From: an uncultured Bacilli bacterium
GTDB lineage: Bacteria > Bacillota_I > Bacilli_A > RF39 > UBA660
Direction of reading: 5' to 3'
NCBI GenBank assembly: GCA_934098735.1
Contig: CAKOOS010000002.1
Span: 53,028-117,027, forward strand
DNA: 64,000 nt
The notes below the pieces were generated by a model that searched no databases, was not told where the DNA came from, and saw nothing but the letters and a program-made list of their open reading frames with translations. Positions 44,059 through 53,214 of this stretch are shown piece by piece. The first letter of the stretch is position 1. Each line of letters begins with the position of its first letter. A program made the position numbers and the translations under genes.

Positions 44059-44903
44059 AAGAAAAGAAAAAAAAGTTAGTATTAAAAAAGAAATTTATAA
44101 TATTACTTTTATTAATATTTATTTCACTAGGAATATATTCAGGGTTTAATATAATAAAATGGCATTTAGATGCTCAAAAAACTGCCAATCAAATTGAAAA
44201 GATAAATGATACAGTAGTAGTCGAAGAAACTGAGGATAGTGCAAGCACTGAGTTAGTAAATCCACCGGATGCTGAACTTTTGCCAAACTCAAATCCATAT
44301 TGGGATTATATTAAAATGAAACTTATAAATGTAGATTTTACCAAACTTAAAGAAGAAAATAGTGATACTGTAGGATGGATAAGTGTAAATGGGACAAATA
44401 TTAATTATCCGTTTGTTCAAACTACCAACAATACTTATTATTTAACTAAAGACTTCAATAAAAATTATAATTCAGCTGGATGGGTATTTTTAGATTATCG
44501 AAACAATATAAAAAACTTTGATCAAAACACCATAATTTATGCTCATGGGAGAGTAGATGGTACAATGTTTGGCTCTTTAAAGAATATTATGAAAAGTAAT
44601 TGGTATAGTAATTTAAATAATCATATAGTTAAATTATCAAGTCTATATCAAAATACGTTATGGCAAGTTTTTAGCGTTTATAAAATACCTACAACAAGTG
44701 ATTATATTAAAACAAGTTTTAGTGGTGATTTAGAATACATTGAATTTTTAAATTTAATCCAAGGGAGAAGTGAATATACTTTTGATGTAGTTTTAAATGC
44801 CAGTGATAAAATATTAACACTTTCTACATGTTACCAAGAAAACGAAAGAGTAGTATTACATGCAAAATTAATAAAAATGGAGGATAGAAATGGAAATAAT
44901 TAA
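44055..44903 (+). CDS. Class B sortase (second copy)
   Basis: 282 residues. One N-terminal membrane helix (about 12-32), a stalk, and a class B sortase domain: [27 protein letters not shown], catalytic His in IIYAHGR, Cys in LTLSTC and Arg in NERVVLHA. It has the usual short cytoplasmic tail, unlike the sortase at 14703. Class B sortases anchor NPQTN-like signals to peptidoglycan; no substrate lies beside it. Its gene overlaps the dCMP deaminase gene by four bases and the aldolase gene by 14 bases, so all three are one unit. Confidence 0.92.
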   Translation: MKEKKKKLVLKKKFIILLLLIFISLGIYSGFNIIKWHLDAQKTANQIEKINDTVVVEETEDSASTELVNPPDAELLPNSNPYWDYIKMKLINVDFTKLKEENSDTVGWISVNGTNINYPFVQTTNNTYYLTKDFNKNYNSAGWVFLDYRNNIKNFDQNTIIYAHGRVDGTMFGSLKNIMKSNWYSNLNNHIVKLSSLYQNTLWQVFSVYKIPTTSDYIKTSFSGDLEYIEFLNLIQGRSEYTFDVVLNASDKILTLSTCYQENERVVLHAKLIKMEDRNGNN

Positions 44904-45771
44904 TTATTTGAAAGGTAAAAAAGGATTTATAGCTGCCTTAGATCAAAGTGGTGGAAGTAGTAAAAAAACTTTAAAAAACTATGGCGTAGATGAAAGCAAA
45001 ATAACTAGTGATGAAATAATGTTTGATTATATTCATCAGATGCGAAAAAGAATTGTAACAAATTCTTGCTTTGATGACCGAATTTTAGGAGTAATTTTAT
45101 TTAAGCATACAATGGAAAATAAGATTGATGATCGTTATACAGCAGAATACTTATTAGAAGAAAAACAAATACCTTCTTTTTTAAAAATAGATTTAGGACT
45201 TGAAGATATTAGTGATGGAGTAAATCTATTAAAAGATATACCTAATTTAGGCGAAGTTTTAGAAGAAGCTAAAAGACATAATATAGTTGGTACTAAAATG
45301 CGCTCAGTTATTAAAGAATATAATGAATATGGAATTAAGAAAGTAATAGAACAACAATTTGAATTAGCCAAGAAAATAATCAAAGCAGGCTTAATACCAA
45401 TTATTGAACCAGAGGTAGATATAAATTCTCAAAATAAAAAACAAATAGAAACATTTATGCGAAATGAAATATTAAAGCAATTAGATAAAATGGGAAAAGA
45501 AGATTATTGTATATTTAAATTTACTTTGCCTGAAATACCTAATTTCTACAATGATTTATTAAGACATAAAAACGTTTTAAGAATTGTGGCTTTATCTGGG
45601 GGATATGATAGAGTTATTGCTTGCGAAAAATTAAAAGAAAATAAAAAAATGATTGCTAGTTTTTCTAGAGCATTACTTGAAGGATTAAACATTAATCAAA
45701 GCGAAGAAGAATTTACAAATGTTTTAAATGATAGTATCTCAAAAATATATGATGCTTCTATTAATAAATAA
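44890..45771 (+). CDS. fda: Class I fructose-bisphosphate aldolase
   Basis: Splits fructose 1,6-bisphosphate in glycolysis through a Schiff base. 293 residues, the length of the bacterial FbaB/Fda class I type. GFIAALDQSGGS at the N-terminus, a Lys in GTKMRS, a Glu in IPIIEPEVDI, and the Schiff-base Lys in IFKFTLPE; SGGYDR and FSRALLEGL near the end. ATG after GGAGGA inside the end of the sortase gene. A terminator follows at 45770. Confidence 0.9.
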   Translation: MEIINYLKGKKGFIAALDQSGGSSKKTLKNYGVDESKITSDEIMFDYIHQMRKRIVTNSCFDDRILGVILFKHTMENKIDDRYTAEYLLEEKQIPSFLKIDLGLEDISDGVNLLKDIPNLGEVLEEAKRHNIVGTKMRSVIKEYNEYGIKKVIEQQFELAKKIIKAGLIPIIEPEVDINSQNKKQIETFMRNEILKQLDKMGKEDYCIFKFTLPEIPNFYNDLLRHKNVLRIVALSGGYDRVIACEKLKENKKMIASFSRALLEGLNINQSEEEFTNVLNDSISKIYDASINK

Positions 45772-45806
45772 CTTTACATATAAATGTAAAGTTTTATTTT
45801 TTTTAG
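45770..45806 (+). terminator. Terminator after the aldolase gene
   Basis: 10-bp stem (45770-45779 with 45784-45793), loop ATAA, T-rich tail. Confidence 0.85.
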
Positions 45807-45857
45807 TTTAAGATAATAAAAAATATGCTATGATAATATTTCTTAAAGGAGGAATAA

Positions 45858-46736
45858 ATGAATACAATAAATAATATGCTAGAAGCACTAAAGGAGGGGA
45901 GTGGTATAAATAACGAATACTTTCTTTTAATTATTTTATCAATAAGTATAATTTTAATAATAAAAGTAATAGGTAAAGCAATAAATAAGGTATACAATCT
46001 TAAAAGACATAGTAGTAAGAAAACTTTTCGTTTTAGCCAAAGCATAAATATAATATCAAATATTATCTGTGTATTTCTTATCTTTTTAGTATGGGAAAAA
46101 CATCTTAGCAATGTGATAACAATTATTTCTTTTATTTCTGCTGGAGCAACAATTGCATTAAGAGAAGTGATATTAAATATTTTTGCTGGTATTTATATTA
46201 AAACATCTAAACCTTTTGTAGTTGAAGACAGAGTGCAAATAGATGATATAAAAGGAGATGTTGTTTTAATAACTGCCTTAAGCTTTAAAGTATTAGAACT
46301 TAAAGATCGTCTTAATGGAGAACAAAGTAGTGGTATTATTGTAAACATTCCCAACTCAAAAGTGTTTTCTCAAGCTGTAAAAAATTATACTGCAGCATTT
46401 AAGTATATTTGGTCAGAACTTGTAGTTATGGTACCATGTGATGCTGATATCGATAAAAATAAGAAAAAATTATATGAAATTGTCAATCGAAATGAAGTTA
46501 TTAAGTCAATTCCTCAGAAAATGGACCGAGCTATTCATGAAGCAAGTGGTAGTTATCGAATATATTACAATAATTTAAAACCAATTATTTATACTGAATT
46601 TAAAGATGGACATATTGAATTTACAATAAGATTCTTAGTTCATCCTAAAAAAGAAAGAAATGTCATAAATGATCTATGGATAAATATAATTAAAGAGTAT
46701 CAAAAAAATAATTTAGATTTATATAGAAAAATATAA
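45858..46736 (+). CDS. Small-conductance mechanosensitive channel (MscS family)
   Basis: 292 residues. Three membrane helices: about 15-36, 60-80 and the pore helix 85-113 with the small-residue pattern GATIALREVILNIFAGIYI. The MscS beta domain follows (FVVEDRVQIDDIKGDVV, VNIPNSKVFSQAVKNYT) and then a C-terminal alpha-beta part. Opens under membrane tension to release solutes on osmotic down-shock. ATG after AAAGGAGGA. Own terminator upstream; an extended -10 for cca follows. Confidence 0.9.
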   Translation: MNTINNMLEALKEGSGINNEYFLLIILSISIILIIKVIGKAINKVYNLKRHSSKKTFRFSQSINIISNIICVFLIFLVWEKHLSNVITIISFISAGATIALREVILNIFAGIYIKTSKPFVVEDRVQIDDIKGDVVLITALSFKVLELKDRLNGEQSSGIIVNIPNSKVFSQAVKNYTAAFKYIWSELVVMVPCDADIDKNKKKLYEIVNRNEVIKSIPQKMDRAIHEASGSYRIYYNNLKPIIYTEFKDGHIEFTIRFLVHPKKERNVINDLWINIIKEYQKNNLDLYRKI

Positions 46737-46744
46737 TTAAAGTT

Positions 46745-46753
46745 TGCTATAAT
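46745..46753 (+). promoter_or_regulatory. Extended -10 promoter of the cca-dnaD-nth operon
   Basis: TGCTATAAT 13 bases before the cca ATG; its RNA start would fall only a few bases ahead of the GGGAT ribosome site. Confidence 0.5.
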
Positions 46754-46766
46754 TAAAAGGGATAAT

Positions 46767-47831
46767 ATGGATAAAAAAATAAAACAAATATTAGAATTAA
46801 TAGAAAATAATGGTTATGAAGCTTATTTAGTCGGCGGTTATGTTCGTGATTATTTATTAGGCAAAAAGAGTTTTGATGTTGATATAACTACCAATGCTCT
46901 GCCCAAAGATATTCGAAGTATATTTAATAGCAAGAAAAGTAATTATGGTAGTGTAAACATTATAATAGATAAATATAATGTTGATATCACAACTTTTAGA
47001 AAAGATATTAAGTATGTAAAAAGAAGACCAAGTGAAGTAATTTATGTTGATTCATTAGATGAAGACTTAATAAGAAGAGATTTTACTATAAATGCAATTT
47101 GCATGGATAAAAAAGAAAAAATAATTGATCCATTACAAGGAATTAAAGATTTAAATACTAGAAAAATTAAAATGATTGGAAATATTGATGAAAAAATTAA
47201 GGATGATCCACTTCGTATAATGAGAGCAATACGTTTTGCTAGTGTATTAAATTTTACAATTGATGAAGAATTATTGATAAAAATTAAAGAATATAATTAT
47301 TTAATTAAAGATTTGTCAAAAAATAGAATTAAAAATGAACTTGATAAAATATTAATAAACAAAAATTTTCAAAAAGGATTAGATCTTTTAGAAGAAACAG
47401 GCATAAATAAATATTTAAATATAGAGTATAATGATATAAATTATGTTGATGATTTACTAGGTATGTGGTCCCAAATAAAAGTTTCTGATATTCCATTTAC
47501 AAATGTTGAAAAAAGCAATATAATAAAAATTACCGAGGTATTAAAAGAAAATAAAATAGACAATGAAATACTATATAAATATGGTTTATATATTTGTTCT
47601 ATAGCAGGAAAAATAATGAATATAAATCCTGTAAAAATAAATAAAATGTACAATAAACTTCCTATAAAATCTCGTGAAGATATAGACATAAAAGGAAGTG
47701 AAATTGCAAGCGTTTATGGAAGTGGAAAAGTAGTGGGGGAAAAACTTGCAGAAATTGAAAAACAAATACTTTGGGGCAAGTTAAAAAATAAAAAGAAAGA
47801 AATTAATAAATATTTAAATCAAAGGAAGTGA
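46767..47831 (+). CDS. cca: CCA tRNA nucleotidyltransferase
   Basis: Adds or repairs the 3' CCA of tRNAs without a template. 354 residues. Class II polymerase-beta-like head: LVGGYVRDYLLG then FDVDITTNA with the two metal-binding Asp, TFRKD, and RRDFTINAIC; the neck has DDPLRIMRAIRFAS. The C-terminal body and tail are short. ATG after GGGATAAT. Both tRNA genes in this window already encode CCA. First gene of cca-dnaD-nth. Confidence 0.94.
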   Translation: MDKKIKQILELIENNGYEAYLVGGYVRDYLLGKKSFDVDITTNALPKDIRSIFNSKKSNYGSVNIIIDKYNVDITTFRKDIKYVKRRPSEVIYVDSLDEDLIRRDFTINAICMDKKEKIIDPLQGIKDLNTRKIKMIGNIDEKIKDDPLRIMRAIRFASVLNFTIDEELLIKIKEYNYLIKDLSKNRIKNELDKILINKNFQKGLDLLEETGINKYLNIEYNDINYVDDLLGMWSQIKVSDIPFTNVEKSNIIKITEVLKENKIDNEILYKYGLYICSIAGKIMNINPVKINKMYNKLPIKSREDIDIKGSEIASVYGSGKVVGEKLAEIEKQILWGKLKNKKKEINKYLNQRK

Positions 47832-47836
47832 AAGAA

Positions 47837-48460
47837 ATGTTTAAAGATAATAAAAAATTAGTTGCAGAGTCTTTATTTATTAAAGAAGCATTAAAAAATA
47901 ATTTATCTTTAAATGAATTTTTACTTCTTTTATATTTTGATAATTCTTTTGATTTAGTTTTTGATATAAAGTTGGTTGCTAAAACCCTTAATATGCCAGA
48001 AGACTTGGTTTTAGAAGCTTATGGAAGTTTAATGAATAAGAAACTTATTAAAGTTAAAGCTGAAAAAGATGGATTTGGAAAAATAATTGAAAGAGTTTCC
48101 TTAGATAATTTTTATAATGAAATTAGAATAGATAATAAAAAAGAGGAACAAGAAGAAAAGAAAAATGATATCTTTACAGCCTTTGAAAATGATTTTGGAC
48201 GTACATTATCTAATATTGATTATGAAATAATAAATGCCTGGATTGACAAAGGTTTTAGTGAAGAACTAATTATGGCAGCTCTTAAAGAAGCTGTATATAA
48301 TGGAGTGCCTAATTTAAGATACATTGATAAAATATTATATGAATGGAATAGAAAGGGATTTAAAACACCTGAAGATATTAAAAATAAAATGATATCTGAA
48401 CCAGAAACACCAGTTTTTGAATCAAGTGTACTAAATTTTGATTGGTTAAATGAAAAGTAA
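47837..48460 (+). CDS. dnaD: DnaD-like replication protein
   Basis: About 207 residues from ATG 47837 (AAAGGAAG upstream; in-frame GTG at 47828 is inside that site). N-terminal winged helix (about 1-85) and a C-terminal DnaB_2/DnaD domain with FGRTLSNIDYEIINAW and the YIDKILYEW pattern (YxxxIxxxW). DnaD helps start replication in Firmicutes by bending and melting DNA at oriC and loading helicase. It overlaps nth by 11 bases, the gene order also found in Bacillus. Confidence 0.92.
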   Translation: MFKDNKKLVAESLFIKEALKNNLSLNEFLLLLYFDNSFDLVFDIKLVAKTLNMPEDLVLEAYGSLMNKKLIKVKAEKDGFGKIIERVSLDNFYNEIRIDNKKEEQEEKKNDIFTAFENDFGRTLSNIDYEIINAWIDKGFSEELIMAALKEAVYNGVPNLRYIDKILYEWNRKGFKTPEDIKNKMISEPETPVFESSVLNFDWLNEK

Positions 48461-49061
48461 AGAAATATTAGATAAACTAAATACTTTATTTCCAAACCCC
48501 AAATGTGAACTTATTTATAATAAAGATTATGAATTACTAATAGCCACAGTATTATCGGCTCAATCGACGGATAAACGAGTAAATACTGTCACATCCAAAC
48601 TTTTTTCCATTTATGATATATATACTTTGAAAGATGCTTCCATAAATGATATAGAAAATATAATAAGACCAGTTGGAACATATAAAAGAAAAGCTATTTA
48701 TATTAAAGAAATAGCTAAAAGACTAACAGAAGAATGTTCTGGTAAAGTTCCAAATGATAGAAAATATTTAGAATCTCTTCCTGGTGTAGGAAGAAAAACT
48801 TGTAATGTTGTTTTATCTGAAATATATAATGAACCAGCTATAGCTGTTGATACACACGTAAATAGAGTTGCTAATCGTTTAGAATTAGTTAAAAGTAATG
48901 ATCCTTTAATTATTGAAAAAAGATTAATGAAACTTTTTCCTAAAGAAGAATGTGGAAAGCTACATTTGCAATTAGTTTTATTTGGAAGGTATATTTGTAA
49001 AAGTATAAGTCCTAAATGTAATGAATGTCCTTTTCAATGTCCTTATCGAAAAAATAAATAG
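48450..49061 (+). CDS. nth: Endonuclease III
   Basis: DNA glycosylase/AP lyase for oxidised pyrimidines. 203 residues. SAQSTDKRVN near the start, helix-hairpin-helix LPGVGRKTCNVV with the catalytic Lys, and AVDTHVNRVANRL with the catalytic Asp. The C-terminal 4Fe-4S loop is Cys-x6-Cys-x2-Cys-x3-Cys, with x3 in place of the x5 I recall for the family. It starts in the end of dnaD and ends inside a bidirectional terminator. Confidence 0.95.
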   Translation: MKSKEILDKLNTLFPNPKCELIYNKDYELLIATVLSAQSTDKRVNTVTSKLFSIYDIYTLKDASINDIENIIRPVGTYKRKAIYIKEIAKRLTEECSGKVPNDRKYLESLPGVGRKTCNVVLSEIYNEPAIAVDTHVNRVANRLELVKSNDPLIIEKRLMKLFPKEECGKLHLQLVLFGRYICKSISPKCNECPFQCPYRKNK

Positions 49062-49086
49062 TCAAGTTTTAAACTTGACTATTTTT
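49057..49086. terminator. Bidirectional terminator between nth and the PBP gene
   Basis: 13-bp perfect arms (49057-49069 with 49071-49083) and A/T tracts on both sides; the nth stop lies in the left arm. Confidence 0.85.
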
Positions 49087-51656
49087 TACTCTAAATCATT
49101 ATTATTGTTATTACCACTGCTTGTATTATTATTTTCTTTGCTATCATCAGGTTTAGGCTTTACGATATCTTCAACATTAGAATCAATATTAGCATTAGTC
49201 TTAATATTTAATCCATCACTTGCATTAGCACCAAATAAAGAATAAGCAGATTTTATAACATAAGTTATGTTTCCTCCGGTGGGATTACTAACTGTATAAT
49301 TAGTATTTTCAGTTCGTCCTAAATAAAGAAGGCTACCATCACTATTTTTTTGATAAATATTATAACCTAAAGTACCAATATAAGAGTTATTATAAGCAAT
49401 TCTACTTTCATAATATTTATAAGCACTATTTCCATAATTATTGTTAAAATATTCTTGCAAATAACTAGTACTTATAGCATCGGGGGTAGATATTCCAGTC
49501 CAAGATAATTTTATATTTTTTCCATCGAAGGAATAATCACCACCTGTAGGAGCATTTAATTTAGCATATCTAATTGAAGTTTCTGTAGGCTCTGTACCAT
49601 CTTTAAATATTTCTGTAGATCTTAAGTCATAAGGTGTATACTCACTTGGAAGCTGAGTAGGAATAGTTTCTTTTTCTATTTCCACGGCTATTAATCCACT
49701 GGGCTCTTCAAAAGTTTTATTTTTTGAATAAACTCTTGATCCAACAGCTTTCATAACTGCATTTCGAACTCTTCCACCAATTGTAGCATTTAAATAATGT
49801 TCAGAATTGTTTACATCGTATCCAATCCATAACGCAATAGCATATTCAGGAGAGTATGTTATATTCCAAGCATCACGTGTAGATGAAGCAGGAATACCAT
49901 ATTTTTCAGTTGTAGCTTTATCTAAGTTTGTTGTACCAGATTTAGCAGCAATTTGAGTTCCACTTACACTTACACCACCAACACCATTTTGTGCAGCGGA
50001 AATAAGCATATCAGTTATCATATAAGCAGTTTCTGGTGACATAACTTTTACTTTTTCATATTTATGTTCAACTACTTCTCCAGTTTCTACAACAGTAGCT
50101 TTAGTATAAGCATAAGGTTTTATATAATATCCACCACGTCCAAATGCAGCATAGGCAGCTGACATTTGAATAGGGCTATATTCCCCAGCACCACCAATAG
50201 ATGCTGCTTCAAATAATTCAGATCCATAATCTAATCCCAAATTTTTAACAAAATCTTTTATATAGTTTGGATTTTCTGCATAAACAGCTTTGAATGCTTC
50301 AAGAGCTGGTATGTTACGAGAATTTACTAATGCTGTACGCATCGTTATTAACCCCATATATCTTCCATCAGCATTTTTAATAGCTGTGCCATTACTATAA
50401 GTTGTAGGTTCATCTAAGAATAAAGTAGAAGGGGAACCATTTAAATACTCAATATAAGGGCCGTAATCAAATACTGGTTTAGCCGTTGAACCTGGTTGTC
50501 TTTTCGTTGTGGCTCTATTAGTACCTCTAGCTCCATAGTTACGTCCACCTGATAATGCAACAATTGATCCATTATCCGTACTTGTAATAGCAATACCTTC
50601 TTGCATAGCTTCATTTGGGAAATCATATATTTCTCCATTTTCTAAAGCATTTAATACATCTTGAACATTTTTATCAATCGTAGTTACAATTTTCATAGGT
50701 ACATCTCTTAAGTCATAACCAGTATCATTTTTTATTTCATCAATTATATAATCTATAGATGCTCTATTATTTCCATTTGATGTATTAACATCTTTCTTTT
50801 CTAACAAACTTTCAATCGGAATAGATAAAACTGCATCTTTTTCTTCTTCTGTAATATAACCATGATTTACCATTAAAGTAAGTACAGTTTTTTGTCTTTT
50901 TCTTAATCTATCTGGATATTTATAAGGACTGTAGTAGGCTGGGTTTTGGAACATACCTGCTATAATGGATGCTTCTGCTAGAGAAATATCTGAAACAGAT
51001 TTTCCAAAGAAATATTGACAAGCTTGTTCAACCCCAGAAATACCAGTATAATTTAAACTACCATCATTAACAAACCATTGACTATTTACATAAAACTCTA
51101 AAATTTCTTCTTTTGTATAGTTACTTTCAACCTTAAATACTGCCATATAAATATCAGTGAACTTACGAACTATTCCAGCAAATCCTTTATCTTCACTTGA
51201 AGTATAAGCTCTTTTTACAACTTGCATAGTTAAAGTTGAAGCTCCACCAGCACTAGAATTTCCTAAAAGTTGCCCAACGGAAGCTTTAGCAAATCTGGCC
51301 ATATCCAAACCTGTATGTTGAAAAAATCTTGAATCTTCAGTTGCAACTATAGCATCAACTAAAACTTGAGGAAGTTCATCATAAGTAACCAAAACTCTAT
51401 CATCTTTACCTAATCTTGCTAACTCTGTGACTCCATCATTATAATATAATACAGATGATTCTTTAGAATACAACTTATTCTTATCAAAATCTGGCGAAGA
51501 TATTATAATATATAATGCAAATATCAAAATCAAAGAAACAATTGCAATTCCTCCGATTAAAAGTACAGATAAAACAGTGTCTTTAATTTTTTTCTTATCT
51601 TGTGTACCATTTTCTTTCTTTTTAATTTTAATTTTTCCTAATTTCAGTTTTTTCAT
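49086..51656 (-). CDS. Class A penicillin-binding protein (PBP1A-type)
   Basis: 856 residues from the ATG at 51656, five bases after GGAGGA; the frame reaching back to 51677 is not preferred. Cytoplasmic basic tail, one membrane helix (about 35-57), a glycosyltransferase (GT51) domain with ATEDSRFFQHTGLD, GGASTLTMQ, and a transpeptidase domain with STAK (Ser-x-x-Lys), SRN and KSGTT. It polymerises and cross-links peptidoglycan outside the membrane. The C-terminus adds a fibronectin-like region and an Asn/Ser-rich tail. It overlaps recU by 29 bases, the recU-ponA order of Bacillus. Confidence 0.95.
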   Translation of the reverse strand: MKKLKLGKIKIKKKENGTQDKKKIKDTVLSVLLIGGIAIVSLILIFALYIIISSPDFDKNKLYSKESSVLYYNDGVTELARLGKDDRVLVTYDELPQVLVDAIVATEDSRFFQHTGLDMARFAKASVGQLLGNSSAGGASTLTMQVVKRAYTSSEDKGFAGIVRKFTDIYMAVFKVESNYTKEEILEFYVNSQWFVNDGSLNYTGISGVEQACQYFFGKSVSDISLAEASIIAGMFQNPAYYSPYKYPDRLRKRQKTVLTLMVNHGYITEEEKDAVLSIPIESLLEKKDVNTSNGNNRASIDYIIDEIKNDTGYDLRDVPMKIVTTIDKNVQDVLNALENGEIYDFPNEAMQEGIAITSTDNGSIVALSGGRNYGARGTNRATTKRQPGSTAKPVFDYGPYIEYLNGSPSTLFLDEPTTYSNGTAIKNADGRYMGLITMRTALVNSRNIPALEAFKAVYAENPNYIKDFVKNLGLDYGSELFEAASIGGAGEYSPIQMSAAYAAFGRGGYYIKPYAYTKATVVETGEVVEHKYEKVKVMSPETAYMITDMLISAAQNGVGGVSVSGTQIAAKSGTTNLDKATTEKYGIPASSTRDAWNITYSPEYAIALWIGYDVNNSEHYLNATIGGRVRNAVMKAVGSRVYSKNKTFEEPSGLIAVEIEKETIPTQLPSEYTPYDLRSTEIFKDGTEPTETSIRYAKLNAPTGGDYSFDGKNIKLSWTGISTPDAISTSYLQEYFNNNYGNSAYKYYESRIAYNNSYIGTLGYNIYQKNSDGSLLYLGRTENTNYTVSNPTGGNITYVIKSAYSLFGANASDGLNIKTNANIDSNVEDIVKPKPDDSKENNNTSSGNNNNNDLE

Positions 51657-52209
51657 AAATTCCTCCAATATATTCATCGACTATCTTTAAATAATCTAAT
51701 CCTCTTAAACTTAAAGTAATTTCTTTTCCTTTACTTTTTATATACTCAAACGGAATACTTTTTCGTGTTTCATTAGTAATAAAATCAATAAAATCTTTAC
51801 CCCATAGAATATAATATTTATTATTCATTGAAATTATTAGAAAAACTATTCCTCCGTGCTTATAAATGTTTTTTATATGTTTTATTTGGTGATCGTGTAC
51901 ATTGTTTATCGGGAAAGAAGTTTTATTATTAGTTTCTTTAGCATCAAACTCAATATATTTTCCTTTATAAAGTCCATTAAAATCTAATGTTGATGGCATC
52001 TCATAAAAGGCATCTATTATTCTTTTTCCCGAAGAGTTATAATTTGTCTTTACAACTTTAATAGGTGTAGGCTTCTTATAAATGTAAGCAATATCATTAT
52101 CTCTATAATAAATGTTAGCTTGTTCAATTATATACTCTAAATCCATTCCTCGATTTTTATAAGAGACTTCCTTTTTATATATTTTATTTATATTATTAGG
52201 GTATAACAA
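51628..52209 (-). CDS. recU: Holliday junction resolvase RecU
   Basis: 193 residues. RecU cuts four-way junctions in recombination and chromosome segregation. Seen: NRGMDLEYIIEQAN at the N-terminus, IIDAFYEMPSTLDF with an acidic catalytic residue, and YIEFDAKET (Glu-x-Lys type nuclease core), then HDHQIKHIKNI. TTG start with AGGTGA upstream. It precedes and overlaps the PBP1A gene and is divergent from the gpsB region. Confidence 0.94.
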   Translation of the reverse strand: MLYPNNINKIYKKEVSYKNRGMDLEYIIEQANIYYRDNDIAYIYKKPTPIKVVKTNYNSSGKRIIDAFYEMPSTLDFNGLYKGKYIEFDAKETNNKTSFPINNVHDHQIKHIKNIYKHGGIVFLIISMNNKYYILWGKDFIDFITNETRKSIPFEYIKSKGKEITLSLRGLDYLKIVDEYIGGIYEKTEIRKN

Positions 52210-52362
52210 CTAAATCACCTAAGAATAATTATAGCATATTATAGCCATTTTGTCTTAAGAAGAACCTATAATTGTCAAATATAGACATTAAAAGTTTTGT
52301 TATCATTTGTCGAAACTAATGCAAATTAAATGATATTATTATAAAATAATGCTGGTGATAAA
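52210..52362. other. Divergent control region between recU and the gpsB side
   Basis: Part of the 309-base gap between recU and gpsB. It holds the recU ribosome site on the minus strand, AT-rich promoter-like sequence (TATTATTATAAAATAAT near 52333-52350) for the plus strand, and no strong hairpin. The rest of the gap contains the small ORF at 52363. Confidence 0.5.
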
Positions 52363-52479
52363 ATGAAAATAGATTACTTGTTAAATTTAATGATTGAAAA
52401 AATAGATTGGGCAAAACTTGCTAGTTTTAATATGAATGTGGAAGAAATTGTTAGTGCTGATGATATTGACGAGGCTTAA
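52363..52479 (+). CDS. Small ORF of 38 codons upstream of gpsB
   Basis: ATG with a good ribosome site (GGTGATAAA, the form used by many genes here). The product is short, acidic and mostly helical: it begins MKIDYLLNLMIEKIDW, and ends in a run of Asp/Glu (SADDIDEA). No family recognised. The spacing to gpsB is 39 bases. Either a small protein or a leader peptide. Support comes only from the ribosome site and clean frame. Confidence 0.4.
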   Translation: MKIDYLLNLMIEKIDWAKLASFNMNVEEIVSADDIDEA

Positions 52480-52518
52480 AAAAAATAGTATAATTTTTTT
52501 GTTAGAAGGTGAGTATTT

Positions 52519-52842
52519 TTGTATAACGATCGCTTATATTTAACTCCTCAAGAAATTTTGGAGAAAGAATTTAAGATTGATGCCAGGGGATATCGACCTC
52601 AAGAAGTTGATAAATTTTTGGATATGGTTATCCGTGACTATACGGAATATTCTAACATCATTAAAAAGTTAGAAAAGGATATAAAGGATTTGACTGATGA
52701 TAATATTAAATTGAAGCAAGAAATAAGAAAATTACAAGAACTTGCTTCAAATAATGATACCCCAACAAGGAGTACCAATAATGTAGATCTTTTAAAGAGA
52801 ATTAGTCAACTTGAAAAAGTAGTTTACGGAAACAATGAATAA
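52519..52842 (+). CDS. gpsB: Cell division protein GpsB (DivIVA family)
   Basis: 107 residues. The N-terminal DivIVA/GpsB domain has YLTPQEILEKEFKIDARGYRPQEVDKFLD in split form (LTPQEILEKEF, then GYRPQEVDKFLD), which binds membrane and penicillin-binding protein tails, followed by a coiled coil (about 38-72) and a short C-terminal helical end (DLLKRISQLEKVVYG). GpsB couples division to PBP1-type synthases. TTG start after AGAAGGTGAG. Its stop codon lies within the first helix of RNase P RNA, the same neighbour as in Bacillus. Confidence 0.93.
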   Translation: MYNDRLYLTPQEILEKEFKIDARGYRPQEVDKFLDMVIRDYTEYSNIIKKLEKDIKDLTDDNIKLKQEIRKLQELASNNDTPTRSTNNVDLLKRISQLEKVVYGNNE

Positions 52843-53187
52843 TTTAGTGGCAAATGCTGCATAAGATAGTTATGTAGAGGAAAGTCCATGCTTGCACAAG
52901 CTGAGATGCTTGTAGTGTTCATGCCTAAGGAAAAAATAACTTAGGGTAGTTTTAACTAACGGCTTCGAACAAACCTCAAATGGTTTTATTAGATATAAAA
53001 GTGCCAAAGAGACGAGTTACTTGGGAAACTAAGTAGGTGGAACGTGGTAAACCCCATGAGCAAGAAACCCAAATTATGGTAGGGGAGCTTATTTTTGGTA
53101 AATGAACTAAAAATAGGTCCGAAAGGAAGATAAATATTTGCCCGTTTTTTAGTAGAAAAACGACAGAACATGGCTTATTAAATTATT
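52838..53187 (+). ncRNA. rnpB: RNase P RNA, type B
   Basis: The catalytic RNA that trims the 5' ends of tRNA precursors. Conserved blocks are clear: GAGGAAAGTCCATGCT and GCTGAGATGC...TAGTGTTCATGCCTA near the 5' end, AGTGCCAAAGAGACGAG, then GTGGAACGTGGTAAACCCC, GAGCAAGAAACCCAAAT and TAGGGGA in the middle, and ACAGAACATGGCTTA at the 3' end. P1 can pair AATAATTTA (52838-52846) with TAAATTATT (53179-53187); the following T run makes it part of the terminator. Its 5' end overlaps the gpsB stop. Confidence 0.93.
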
Positions 53188-53214
53188 TTTTGTTTTAAAA
53201 AGGAGTGAAATGTT

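Noticed and set aside
45803..46111. 102-codon hydrophobic minus-strand frame over the start of the MscS gene
   Set aside because: Its hydrophobicity reflects the antisense of the AT-rich MscS start; there is no ribosome site and MscS is clear on the plus strand.
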